Notes under the pieces: model-generated
Database searches by the model: none
What the model saw: only the letters and a program-made list of their open reading frames with translations
What the model was told of the DNA's origin: nothing
Translations under genes and position numbers: made by a program
Part shown: positions 11,151 to 23,800 of the stretch, in pieces
How positions within the stretch are numbered: the stretch's first letter is position 1
Layout of the letters: the number at the start of each line of letters is the position of its first letter
Origin: Hydractinia symbiolongicarpus
Lineage: Eukaryota > Cnidaria > Hydrozoa > Anthoathecata > Hydractiniidae
NCBI RefSeq assembly: GCF_029227915.1
Contig: NC_079889.1
Coordinates: 1,362,001 to 1,426,000, forward strand
Length of the DNA stretch: 64,000 nt
Direction of reading: 5' to 3'

Positions 11151-12239
11151 CAAGTAAATCATAGAAATGATTTTCACGTAAAACATATACAGATCGAAAC
11201 AAGAATTGCATGTTAAAAAACGTTCTGTTACAGACTGTAAACTAACAAAATGTCATGTCAACTTATGGATATGAGTAGGATTTGTATATATGTTGCTTTT
11301 TATATGAGAATCTTCATAATTGGCTTATAGTTACTAAAACTTTCTTAAAGATTTTACAGTATTAAAATATTTTTTAAACATAGTTGACAGGGACATGTAA
11401 GGGTAAATAATATGAGACATCTTAAATGTTTTGATGTTATTTTTCTAATTTCTAACTCTTTTCTGGCTTAATAAACTGCCTTTCTCTTGTGGGAATTTCA
11501 TAGCATTAAAATTAATGCTTAATAGAAATTGGTGCAAAACTACACCAGTAACCCTAATGCTAAACTGTATTAACTTCATGAAGAGGTGATTACTATATAC
11601 TTTTTGTACACGTTTATTATATGTTGCGATCTTACACTGTAAGTCTAACTGGAAATCTTTCATTCTTTTATATGCTGGTTTTCTTTGTGCATTTGCAGGT
11701 TGTTACCACAGACTATAATTTTCCAAACAATATTTCTACGTTGCACTACTGTTGACTATCTATTCCTAAAATTGTCTTGTAATGTAATTTTTTGTTGTAT
11801 TGTTAGTTATTAGACTTATTGCATGTTTTGAAATGAAGCAAATCCCCAACTTATTACTTGTACTCGTATTATGTGCGCAAAACGAAAAAAGATGCTAAGA
11901 TACTTAATACCAATATGTGATTCAAAGAAATTATGGAAACGCTAACCCTGTTTCAAATCGAATTTGCTAACCAGACGCATTTTCCATCCGCATGTTTTAA
12001 CAAGGATAAAGTGGTAAAACTACGGGGGTTACTGTTATTTGTTTGGCTATAAAGAAACTTTCGTTTCTAATCTAGAAGGATTCTTAATAACTAAAAACCT
12101 TACTTTTGGGAAAATTTTAGTTCCTTTTACAGCAAAAACACAAAACGGCCGATTTACCTCGTACAACACCACAACCCTTGACATTACTTTGCCAAAAAAT
12201 CTATGAAATTTTGCCTAACCAGAAAAAAATCCTAGATCC
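11151..12239. other. Non-coding stretch between repeat array and Helitron-like ends
   Basis: No supported exon or RNA gene. Short open frames here lack splice or family support. The stretch could be the internal part of a non-autonomous Helitron-like element (9743-12298). Confidence 0.45.
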
Positions 12240-12298
12240 GCCCCTGTAAGCCACCATTTTGCGTGACAGACAGACGTATACGGGTATTTTAATATAGA
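12240..12298 (-). mobile_element. Helitron-like 5' end
   Basis: On the minus strand this reads TCTATATTAAAATACCCGTATACGTCTGTC, the same 5' end as the complete copies at 12299-12494 and 39752-40051. It starts one base after the CTAG of the next element, so two elements abut head to tail. Confidence 0.65.
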
Positions 12299-12494
12299 CT
12301 AGTCGTTAGCCCGTGGAAAATCCACGGGTTCGCCCGTCCTTTTTATACCGCATTGCATGCTTCTCGCTATTGCGCAGCTAAGCTACAATTTTGTGTGACA
12401 GACAGACGGACAGACGGACGGGCGGACGGACGGACGGACGGACGGACGGACGGACGGACGGACGGACGGACGTATACGGGCATTATAATATAGA
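12299..12494 (-). mobile_element. Short Helitron-like element with GGAC microsatellite
   Basis: Complete on the minus strand: 5' TCTATATTATAATGCCCG, a microsatellite of GTCC units (about 12400-12470), a middle conserved with 39752-40051, then hairpin CCCGTGGATTTTCCACGGG and terminal CTAG. The base before TC is A and the base after CTAG is T, the expected Helitron target A/T. It has no coding capacity. Short Helitron-like elements carrying a tetranucleotide microsatellite near one end are known from molluscs and other invertebrates. Confidence 0.75.
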
Positions 12495-12799
12495 TTATTA
12501 ATAACGTGTCGTGTTTTTGGTATGACTTGGATACTCTCAACAAACTGTGTTTCAAGCAAGAAAACAACATTGGTTGCTGCTTGATTTACTTTTCTTGTCA
12601 CCAACTCAAGGGTAGTACGATCATTTGAACGCAAAGAAAAAAAAAATATTTTTCACAAGAATCTTTTAAAATTCCAACTAGTGGACAATTGTTTAGATTT
12701 TTCTATTACTTCAAGGTATCAGGACTATTCGTGGAAAATATTATTTCTATGTGTAATTAGCTTAAAAGAAAGAACTCGCACATGATCTTCAATTTCACA

Positions 12800-14410
12800 T
12801 ATTTTTGGTGCTATAACCATTTTTTTCTATCGCTTTTGTCCACAAACTTTTAAATACATTAGTAACAAGCAGCAACTCCTTATTGTGTGAGACACCTACG
12901 GTACTGAAAAGTTTCCATTACATTACGTCTGCTCCGCAATCAATATTAAAAAAAAATGAAAATGTTACTTGTTAAGGTTTATATGAAACTCATGATACCA
13001 ATAGAAAATCTTCTGAATGATAAAAGCGACGTTTTTTTAATTAGTCTGTTATATGAAAAGATATTAGATCCCTTTTTAACAAAACAAATTTGCTCTTTCA
13101 TTTTTTCAGTTTAACCATTTCGCGCGAAAACATTTGACAGTATTCAGTATCGTGTACTTAGTAGACGATTTTTTATGAGAGTTAAATCATACTTTGTACT
13201 GTATGTACTTGTTAAGGGAACATGATCATGTTTCTTTAAATCATATTTTTTTAATACAGAGTAACTATACTTTCCCAATTGGTGATCGTTTTGCTCACGC
13301 CATTACCTCTAACGTTGCAGAAACGAGAAGTTTAACAGAGTACGCTTATGTTGGAAAGAAAATTTAGTATGGTGCATTTACAAGAAAAATATGAAGTGAA
13401 AATGTTCGTTTAATCGTATTTACAACAAACATATTTAAATATTTTAAACAAATCATCTGTGCTTTTTCGGAACTCGTTTACAATTTGACTTTCCTGAAAT
13501 ACAATAGCCAAAAAGGTTTGTCAAAAGTCGACAAATACAGGTTAGGGTTAACAGGTAATCTACATTTATACAGGGTGGAAACGTTTTGAAATTTTATGGA
13601 AAATAAACGAGTTCATATGTCGTATGAGCCTTGTACCAACAAGTATTGTATATTACCAACGGTTCATTAACTGTATTTATTTTCGTCCCCCCGCCTAAAG
13701 GATGCACGCACAGTGTAGGGTAATGAACAAGTTGGAGCACAAACCGCGTTTCATCCCCAACAATCTGAAAAGCAGGAGCATTTTGACAGTGATCTAGAAC
13801 GAGTTCAACTCTTATAGCAAAAGCGTCATTTTCTGGTCGAACGCAGTACCCACCGTTCATCCAGATCATTCCATTAATAAGCGTAAACAATGAATAACTA
13901 GACAATTCGCAACTGCCAATGACAAGTCGATTATCTTTGTTTCTCACACATTGTTGATTTCCTGCTAAAAGTCGCAATTGAAATTGACATGACACTTGAG
14001 TGTCGTAAAATGAAAAGTTGGTTGCTTCAGTTAAACCAATCAAACACCTATTTTTCGATTGGAAATAGCAAGTGTAGCTATTTTCTCCACGGTATATATT
14101 TAACGATTTGCAGGAATCCATGTAAAGGCAATGAGAGAAACATTTCTTGTAATTACTAACGGTAACTTTACCAATTGAAGTTCTGTTTAACATAACGTTA
14201 CTTCCGACTTTGAAAATGGTCAAATTCTCCCTACAGTTGACTGCAACAAAGGCAAGATATACCAACGTGATTCGAAAAAAGTCAATTTTTTCGTTCATTT
14301 TCCTTACTTTACTGAACCATAACATACATTCAAGTACCTTTCAGTTGGTAATAATCAGGAACTGTAGGTAGCTTAGCAACTTTAATGGTTTGCATAATTT
14401 AAAAGATGGT
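12800..14410. repeat. Duplication block B (lectin gene plus flanks)
   Basis: Second copy of the block at 7760-9470, same orientation. The 3' flank has short deletions relative to block A (about 13150). Similarity fades near 14410. Confidence 0.85.
13594..14325 (-). CDS. Secreted PAN/Apple + ricin-B-like lectin protein, copy B
   Basis: A 243-codon frame, same length and cysteines as the copy at 8629-9360. The first 140 residues (signal peptide and PAN/Apple half) differ at a single position (Ile to Val). The last roughly 104 residues (lectin half) differ at 32 positions, clustered around surface-like segments such as AFAIRVELVLDHC against AFVSTSMLVLDHC, and the C-terminal stretch before TYELVYFP. 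Cysteines and the GGG turn are kept, so both copies look functional. As in copy A, the second Met (14298) gives the better signal peptide. The role is presumed secreted carbohydrate binding; the ligand is unknown. Confidence 0.75.
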   Translation of the reverse strand: MLWFSKVRKMNEKIDFFRITLVYLAFVAVNCRENLTIFKVGSNVMLNRTSIGKVTVSNYKKCFSHCLYMDSCKSLNIYRGENSYTCYFQSKNRCLIGLTEATNFSFYDTQVSCQFQLRLLAGNQQCVRNKDNRLVIGSCELSSYSLFTLINGMIWMNGGYCVRPENDAFAIRVELVLDHCQNAPAFQIVGDETRFVLQLVHYPTLCVHPLGGGTKINTVNEPLVIYNTCWYKAHTTYELVYFP

Positions 14411-15295
14411 TACGAATCACAAATTTCTCTTCTGCTCTTCAAGATAACTCATCATCAAATATATCATCATCGGCGTATAAGAATAATAAAGACCAATTAA
14501 ATATTAAAACAAAGCACATTAATACGTGAACTTCGTATTAAATGAAGAACAAGGTATGAATATCCAGTGAACTTACTAACTCGAAGTTTTTTATTACGAC
14601 CATGTAAAACTTACTATGAATCCTCCATTAAGCCCCGGCAGTTTATTTGTCACAAATAATTTTTAGGGTGGGGCTTATTGGAGGGTTGCTTAACTAATTT
14701 TGTAAGCCTATTACTGGAAAATATAATGACTCTGTTTTTATACTGAGAGGAAAATTTAACACACAAGTAGCCAAATGGTGAATTTCTTTTCGAAATGTGC
14801 AAATGTTTTTTTCTTGCAATTTGATTTATATTCCTGGACGAAATAGTTATAAATTGTTGTCAGTCAGTTGCTGGGATAATTACTAACAGAAAAATATCCG
14901 ATTGTTTCCATTAAAAGAAGTGGGTCACGTGGGAGTTTATAGAAGGAGGGGCTTAGCGATATTTAGTTCCTCCCTTTATTTGTCTCAAAATGGTAGTCCG
15001 TAGAAACCCGAAATTTTTCGTAGATTTAGATTCATCTGTGGGAAAATTAAATAATTTACGATTTGCATTCTCCGGCCAATCCAAGTGCTTGATTTCCCTT
15101 TTGAAACAAAACACCATCGCATGTTTGTTGGAATGATAAACAAGGCTAAGACTGACTAACACTCGTTTAAGATGGCATGTTAACAATTATTTTTTTATTC
15201 TAACACAGTTAAATTTAAGAATTTAGATAGTGTCTGTAAATTTGGAGGTCCTTAATTTTAAAACATTTTTCAAGCCACCTCCAATTATTGTTAAA
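14411..15295. other. Non-coding stretch
   Basis: I see no supported gene. Short frames (for example 14953-15186) have no family resemblance or splice context. Confidence 0.45.
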
Positions 15296-15430
15296 CTCCC
15301 AACCATGATGGAACCTCTAACCATGATGGAACCTCCAACCATGGTGGAACCTCCAACCATGGTGGAACCTTCACACATCGTGGAGCCTACTACCATGGTG
15401 GAATCTCCAACTATGGTGAAATCTTCCTAG
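15296..15430. repeat. 15-18 bp minisatellite
   Basis: Roughly eight diverged copies of a unit like ACCATGGTGGAACCTCCA. An open frame through it is a consequence of the unit length. Confidence 0.85.
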
Positions 15431-15678
15431 TGACTATGTTGGCCTCTCCACTTTCCAAATCAATTCGTTGGTCCTGTATAACGAACTTGGTTAATTTAAC
15501 TCAGTAGCATTTTGTATAGAAAGGTACCGGTCTACTTGTTTCGCTTGGGTCAAACTCGCATTTTGTTGTCACACAAGGGGTGAAAATACGCATTTCGATG
15601 ACAACAAGTACGCGTTATTAGTTTCAAGAAAAACAAAAAAACAAAAACAGTAAAATAATAAAAATGTTTTTTAAAATC

Positions 15679-17011
15679 TCAATTACATATTGAGAATTCA
15701 TCATTTATCTTGTCCATTATCAACTGCAGACGAGATGTGACGGTCGAGCATTTGATTCTCGATTGGTAGAAACATTTTGTTGAATATTTCCTTTCAATGT
15801 CTGTCATAAAATGCCCAACTATGTCCTGTGTTGACGCATTTGATTCGTGAAATCTTTCTTTTAAAGATTTCAGATTAGCTTCCAGATTGCAATTTTGTTG
15901 TTGAAGCTTAGTAACCTGTGTTTCTTTACAGATCATTTCTTTCGATAATTTTGAAATGCTATTCTCTCTTTGGCAATGCTCATCTTCAAGCTGCAACTTC
16001 AAAAGAGATATTTTAATTGCATGCTCTGCAAGGAGCTTCGCAATAGTGCTTTCATTTTCTTGGCAGGTTTTCCCTTCCTTTTCTTTCATATAAACCAATT
16101 CCTTATCTTTCATCGCCATATTGTTTTTGTATTTTGATATTGTTGACTTTAAATCCCCAACTTCTAGAAGCTGCTTTTCATTCTTTTGCTTAAGAAGTGC
16201 TATCTCATCCAGAAGATGCGCGCATTCATCTTCATAAGCCTTAACATTTCGGGTTGACTCCAAAAGCTGGAGTTCCAAAGATTTATTACGCGATTCTGCA
16301 GCTTCAATTTTCTTTTTATAATCTTCAACAGTTGTACTTAAATACGCATTTTGTTGATTCATCTTTAACAACTGCTCATTGACGGATTCATTTCCAAGTT
16401 TTGCATGAGCCAGTTCCTTCTCAAGAATGCTATTCTGTACTGAAATCGCATCATGAACTGAATTCAACCTTTGCTGGTCAATTTTCATTGCAGCTATGGT
16501 TGCATCTTTGGCTTCAATGTCAATCACTTGATTTGCTATATCATTTTTTAATGATATAATAATTGCAGTGTTACAATTCAGCTGTTTCGTCATAACAGCA
16601 ATAACAATATCGTCTTCCATTTTCTAACAAAACAACAACAAAGACTTTCATTGTTTATCAATGAACATCTTTTTTAATGAAGATGTAGTTATGTGATATC
16701 ACTAGCCTTATGGTAAAATTGTACCAATTTAAAACACAAAGGAAACATAAATTCACGAACAAATCTTATCTCAATCAGAAAACCTCAACTGTATATTTCA
16801 ATACCAGAAGAGAAAAACTCACCTGATTAGATGCAACGTTAAGTTTCTCTTCATCTGCGACTATTGTTGCATCTTTCTTTAAAATGGTAATGTCTGTCGC
16901 ACTGCTTTGTTTTGCTTCAGCGTCAGACTTATTTTGTACAAGCTGGTTGTTAATAACTTGTTTATTTGATTTGTTTTTATATTGATTCTTATTCACCTTG
17001 CGTTTACCCAT
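15679..17011 (-). CDS. Two-exon coiled-coil protein
   Basis: Exon 1 is 17011-16823, from ATG MGKRKVNKNQYKN to a consensus donor (CAG/GTGAGT). Exon 2 is 16623-15679, from acceptor TTGTTAG to the stop. The join is in phase and gives 377 aa. The N-terminus is strongly basic (Lys/Asn rich). Residues about 80-350 form a long coiled coil with heptad-like Leu/Ile spacing and many Glu, Lys and Gln. Several internal segments resemble each other (DATIVADEEK, DATIAAMKID). There is no signal peptide or membrane segment, so a cytoskeletal, centrosomal or scaffold role is possible, but I do not recognise the family. The Met at 16620 inside exon 2 is not the likely start, because the upstream exon reads through in frame. 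Confidence 0.7.
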
Positions 17012-17040
17012 CGTGAAAGTTTCACAATTAAACTATAATG

Positions 17041-20000
17041 ATTGTGGTTTTTTATGACAACAAATTTGACGTCAGTTGATTTAAAGTGGCGTCATCAAAT
17101 ATGGCGACAACTAATATAACATGGCTGCATTGCAATTCTTCTTCAACGTTATAGCGAAACGTTCTCTTTTAAAATATAGCAGTCATTCAGCTTGATAAAA
17201 GGGGCAACGTACATACTCAAGACACGTCAATGTGACGCTTTTTGGTGGATAATGTTTCTTTCGTAAAAGTTTGACTTTTGAAAACCCTTAAGAAAAGATG
17301 AAAATCTACAAAAAAAATGTTTTAAGATTCCTTAATTTAGTTGCAAATTTTATTTTTATTTTAAACTTTTTGTTGTTTAAATACTACTCTAGCACGCTGA
17401 GCCTAAAAGCAGAATCATGAATAAGTTTAAGCAATGTGGCAATGAAGATACTGCTTCATGAATCGTGCGGTGTATTTTCAATTAAATACAATATTGCAAT
17501 AATTCATTGTTTTTCTTTGAAAAATCAACACACGAGAGAGCATCAATATGCAAGAGGTAAAGGTGAAAGCTATGTTATTCTTTTGTATCTCTACTTCCAA
17601 GACCCTAAAACCTTGTGTTTTGCATTTTTGGAACAATGACGTTGCTGGCGTTGGTAGGTGGGTGGGTGGGTGAATGTATGACTTTAAGACATTATTAATT
17701 GCAGTGAAACCTCCCCATAACAGATACCCTTGGGACCAAAAAAAGTGTCTACCAAAAAGTGTCCGTTACGTAAAAGTTCTTCCCAAATTAGTTTATATTG
17801 CGTCAAAAAACTTTGAGATTTTAATTTCTCTTAGCGCAGAAAATATTTTAAAGTTGCACAGTACTGTCTTACGAAAAACACAAACAGACTTCTTACAAAA
17901 GTTGTTTAATTTATTCCACTTCTGGGTGTGTCCGCTATAGAATGGTAAGTTTAAGGGAGTAATGTAAATTTAGTACCTAAAACAAAGTCGGCTATGGAGA
18001 GGTGTTCGCTATAAACTGTCCGTTGATAGGTTTTGTCATGAGAGTGTAATGGTCATCCACACGCTTCTGAGAGAAGCGTTTGTTATGCAGGATGTCTGCA
18101 GATAGTTTCATCGTATTGAGTTTGTAGATGTCATCTTTTTAACTAATTTCAAACCTCCTGCTTGAGATCTATAGAGAATACGTAAAATAGAGGATGCAGT
18201 GTACTTGATTTACTTGATTTTGATTCAGTGTACTTCTTCTTGCATTTCATCAGGCAACATGTCATACAGAGGCTTCTTTTAATAACAAACCGATAAATGT
18301 GAATCTAATGCTTGATCACACAATTTGACCAGTTTTATTTTTTTACAACATTTTTTATGTTCCGGCGCTAATTTCTGCCCTAAAATCTACTCGACTGTGA
18401 AACAGATACTAACTAGACCACCAAAACATCACCAATTAACTCGCACCAAAAGACGTCAATTAGTTTTTGCGATGTAAGCGGTTGCATTTTGAGCCTGAAT
18501 GGTCAGAAAAGAGAGCCGGGTTTGGGTTAAAAAAGATTATTTTTAAATTTATCTTTTCGTTCTTTTCAGCAGGTCGTTTAGGTTTGCTTAGTCGTCCGGA
18601 ATTACGCAGGCCGAATTTAATACTTTATCGACTAAATATGCATAAAATATAAGCACTGCCTTTGCACGTGACCTACTAAAATATAATGGATATAATTAAC
18701 AAAGTAAGCCTTATTTTATTTAAAAACCTTACATGGATATCTCAGCTTGTGAGGATAATTAATTTGTGAAATCTCTAAAGGCATTGAACAGAAATCAGGC
18801 TTCTCAGCCTATATATAAGAAAGCACTGGGAACTAGGTTGATTGGATTCTGAGGCGGATAGGCATCAACGAATCTTGCTTCATGACGTTTTGTTATGTGC
18901 ATGTAAATGGTTTCCCAGTAATAACTTTTCTTTTATAAATGTAATAAAATAATAAAAAATTATCTTGTGCAGTTAAATAAAAATACATAATAGATATTAA
19001 AAAACATGGTAACTAAGGGTGCATTGCAATACAACTCGTGGACCTTAGTTCCGCTAAAAGAAACAACAAATTAAAATAACGATCATAGAAAAAGAAAAAA
19101 AGCTGAAAAAATGAGAAAACATTAAAGCAAATATTAAAAATCTTTTATTGACCAGAGGAGCTTGAACTTTAAAAAGTAATATTTTTTGTTGTTGACACAG
19201 AGCTAATATCGGTATCTTTTTATCTCTCATTATTTTTATTACTTTAATATTTTTTATTTAACCTTAGTGTCTTTAGTTTTATACTTATTATTTATATATT
19301 TATTATTTTTAGTATGATCATAACACTTTTTATTTGCTTTATGTTACTTTTATATATTCAAAGAGTTTTTGTTTTTGCAAAAATTGTGTTGACTTGTTTG
19401 TTTGTTTTTGCATTTAGATGAAAATTTATTTTGACCAAGAGCTTTCCCTTAAATAATTTTACACTTTCTCTGCGAATTAACTGTCTGTTATAGTAAGGGT
19501 GTCAAGTAATGCCCTAACTGCTAATAATAAAAAAAAGGTTCTCGAAAATCGTTTTTCTGTAAGAGTATATGATAAACTATGTTTAGTCCAGCAAAATTGG
19601 GGTATTATTCTTCCAACCGTAGGCAATGACAGCACAGTTACCCTAAAAAGGAATTGAAATAATAAAAAAATTATTTATAAAAACTTAGAATTTAGGCTAG
19701 TACTTCATATTATGTGCTTTAAAATCGCGCCCCATGTGATTTTAAAAAGTCCGCCTTCCCTACATTTAAGCCACGGAAGAATGATGGCGGAGAACAAGAT
19801 AAATTGGTATGCCGGCATATTTTGTCATTAAGTGATGGAATTGACATAAAATATGATTCTGAAAGATGTTTTTAAGAGTCACGTAAAAAAAATTCAAATA
19901 AGAAAATTGAGGCGAAATAGACTATACAAAAAGATGAAAAGAAAAGCTATTTGTGCGAAATTAATGCGACAAAAATAAAAGAAAATACATAATTTACTTA

Positions 20001-20800
20001 GACTGATCTTTAAGGGATTGAAAATATTATATTTTGTGACGTCACTCTTTTTGTCTACGTAAAAATTCAATGGCGAATGTTTGGTCAACACGTGTGATGA
20101 AGAAAACCGTTAGGCAGTTTAAAAGAAAACCGTTTTTCTAATTTCTAAACAATACAACCTTTTCCCCAGGACTTGCTAAAAGATCATCTTTCGCGTAACA
20201 AAAAAATACCAGGCTCTAAGTGCACCAATTTAAAAAAAATAATAATTTTTAACAATTTTTTTTTGATAATCATGCTAAAAACACCTGGTTTCCAAATCTT
20301 GTATGTTTCACAAAGGGGCAATTTCGAAAGTCCTGGGTACGAAGTATATAGAACATGTGAAATCAATATAGACTTCAAAGATGTACCATGTTTGTGTTCC
20401 ATTGAATAGGGTATATGTACATACGCGCATGCGCGAGTTTAACAAATCTGAATAATGGGTACCTTCATATTTCGTTTGTTTGCTACTTCAGTTCTATAAG
20501 AAACGGATGTGAAAAAGAAAAAATAATTTATAAGAAAGAAAAATATATCATAAAGGTTTTAATCAAGAAGAAGAAGAAGTTGAAAAGAGACTGTTAATCT
20601 GTGTTAATTTCTCGCACCTTGCGTGAGTACAGACGCTCCATTGTTGGTGTTAAACTATTGTGCACGCTTCCTGGATGAACGCGGTTGTGTAACAGCACCG
20701 GAAGTTTGTTTATGGGTTTGATAGAATTGTGGATTAAAAAAAAAGAACAGGAAGAATTTTTGAATAGAAAGGAACAGAATTATTAACCGACAAAATATTT
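17041..20800. other. Non-coding stretch with one likely dispersed repeat
   Basis: No supported exon. At about 17700-18050 the text (cccataacagataccc, gtgtctaccaaaaagtgtccgttacg, gtgtccgctatag, gtgttcgctataaactgtccg) has internally repeated GTGTCCGYTA motifs, as a dispersed repeat would. A short GGTGGGTGGGTGGGT run lies at 17655. Nothing else is recognisable. Confidence 0.4.
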
Positions 20801-20835
20801 GATAGTACTTGTTTCATTTTTTGCCGTTCTTCGTT

Positions 20836-23800
20836 ATGACTTCCAAAATTGAAATATTAAGCTCCGGAAATGTTAGATTCAAACCGGAAACATGCGCAGA
20901 AATAAGCATGATCAAATCTCCGGACAGCAAGGTGAGAAAAATCCGTGAGAAGAGAAGGCACCGGTTAGGTTCAGATGGAAAGATTTCTGAAAAAGGTAAT
21001 GTAGTGATATAACAAATTATGTTTTTCCATTACTATCAAAGTGTCCGAGGAGATAAATTTTTTGGAAGTCTGTTTATTAGTTAGTTAGTTACAGAGGAAT
21101 GTGAAAAACGGACAGTCAATAAAGTCATTGTGTAAACATAACACGAAAAATGAGCCCTTGATTTTCTTTATAAAAAACTAAAAAGAAAACATATTTGCCA
21201 TTTAATCTACCCTGGTCTGCATGGATCCTCCGCCGTAGTTGAAACGGAATAAATATTTCAGAAAACGGGTTTAGAATTGTCCGATATGGGGGGTTTAAAG
21301 TTTAAATTTGGGTCACTTTTCATTCGTTTTCAAAATTTAAAATTGAAAAATATGGAAGTCAGTTTTGCATGTTTTAAAAAGTTAACACAAGAACTGTTAT
21401 TCTCAAATCATCATACGGAATTTGAATGAGAATAGGATAAATAAATAAATTAAATCAAAATTTTCGTGCGTGTTATGAGAAGTTTCAAGATTTAGGCCGG
21501 TTAGCCGGTATGGATTTCTAGAATTAATTAAATATAATGTCATATATAAACTTTCCCCTCGGCACTTCAACTTTGTTAGACCCTAAAATGACAAACAATT
21601 GGTAAAAAACCTGCGACCAAGGCTGGTTATATACAAGCTTATACACCGTAACGAATTTTCAAAAAAATGAAGAAATCTATGAATATCAATATTCATGACA
21701 TAATAATATCATGCTAAATCTTCAAAAGTTAGTCTGGACAGAAGGAAAAATCTGTCAAATTCGAAGCCGTTAATAAATAGCTACGCGAATTACGAAGGTC
21801 TTTAAAGCTTAAAAATTATTTAATCCAATATATTTATATATGGAAATCCAAATTTAAAAAAGCGTGGGTTTATGTAATTACACACCAAATCAATAATAAA
21901 CATACGCGAAAAAAAATTAATTAAGAAACAAGAAGGTTGGAGGAGTTTAATGATGCGCTTTGTTTGACAAATATAACAAGATTTAAGCCGGTAAGTTTGG
22001 CCACTGTAAATACAAAATGGCCATCAAGCTCTCAAGTCGGAGATGATGTTACAAACCTCTGCAGAGTTAATGGTCGTGTAATCTTTTAGATCAAATAAAT
22101 TGACTCATTTTGTTTGTTTTGACTTTTTATTGCAAACCCAGGGTTTACTATCTACAAATACTACAAAAAAGTTTCAACAAGTCGTACCCAGATTACCGTT
22201 TAAACATTTGAACTCGCACATATTCTTTCTCATGGCATTTTTTTTGTCAATGTATAGTTTTTGTAACTTTTATGTAATTAGTACCCAGGCCACCTTTCAC
22301 TTGTAGAAAGAGTAACTATAACAATTTGCTTACTTTAGTAACTCGTCCCCAGGCTTGCTCCAATTTATTTAAGTACTACTACGTACTACTGCTAGGTTTT
22401 ACTGCAAAGACACTTTTCTCCACCTTAGAGTATCGGATGATAGCACCTCACCCGCCCAGCCCTCTCACCCTGATTGTTAATTATTCTCAACCAATCCCCC
22501 CGCAGTTATTAATTTACTCAGTATTGAGCTCATCTGTAACATCCAGCCATTTTATCTTTTGCTTGTAATCAATTTGAAATAGTATATAAAGAAAAAAGAA
22601 GTCGAAAGAAACAATGAATGATGTTTACCATAGTGGTGTTAATAAATTGACAAAAATTAACCAGACTTTCCCTCACATTCTTTTTATTATTCTATAACTT
22701 CCTCAATTGCTGCACCATTCCAATTTGTCAATTTGCTAAACACCCCACCCTTCTGTTCCCCTTGTTTATTATTGCAAATTTGTAATGCGTTGGGTTGTTG
22801 TGATAAGGAAAATATAAGAAAAAACTATGAACTTGTTAAAAACTAATCATAAAAAGGATGTACTACGCAGCTAAATATAACATTATAATACAATCGAGAG
22901 CTTTAAGACGTCTAGGTCTTATCCTCTTATCCTCTGATAGCACCGTGATCTATACAGCTTAGCTTGTTGTGACAAGTTCTTCCTTGACGTGTGCAACCAG
23001 GATTGAACAAACAGAACTTAATGTTCCAGGATAGTATTTTAAAACAGCTTGAGTATGTTTAAATCGTATTAAATTACGCACCTATATGATATCATATATC
23101 ACGTGGTGGCCGTGGTAACTATAAATCAATGTTTTTATTGACAACATATAATTTTCTCAATTTAATAGAAAAAGTGAATTTTTATAATGAGAATATAAAT
23201 AAAAGAAATTATCGATTAATATCGATAAATAACATATCGTAGCGAATCCATGCGACTAGATTTGCTATTTCCTCGAACAATACAATGTGAAAGAATCAAA
23301 GTTGAATACTTTTTGATATCACAAATTGTAACAAAGCAAGAATTGATTGCCTCATTCTTAAAGGTCGGTTTACATTAAAGTTAGTAATTGCCATACAACA
23401 CTTTTGTGCAACTGTTGTAGAGAGAGAAAAATTTCTATTTCTACAAAACTTCGTTGTGCAACATCTGTTACGTTTTTTTTTGTTGTACAAGAAAAAAAAC
23501 GTTTTGACTGTTGTACAACAGTACTGCAACAATTTTTATGCTAATGGAAACCGACCTTTACATTCCTACTCTGTCTAGCTTCCATTACACTTCCATTTCG
23601 CATTTAACGAAGACATGTTTGGGACCATGCTGAATAGATTGTACTTTTTTCTAATATTAGCGCATTGGATTGCCTACTATCTGTTACATGAAGGATTTTC
23701 AAGATTCGGAATATTATGTAACAAGAAGAGTGGGTGTGGGTGGTATTTATTACGATACGTTACAAGGGGTGGGGGTGGTAAAAATGACCTATTTGGGTGT

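Noticed and set aside
10316-11211. Series of 85-88 codon frames
   Set aside because: These are identical overlapping frames produced by the 179-bp tandem array.
15230-15430. Repeat protein with Met-Val-Glu-Pro-Pro-Thr units
   Set aside because: The frame is a by-product of a 15-18 bp minisatellite and has no splice or family support.
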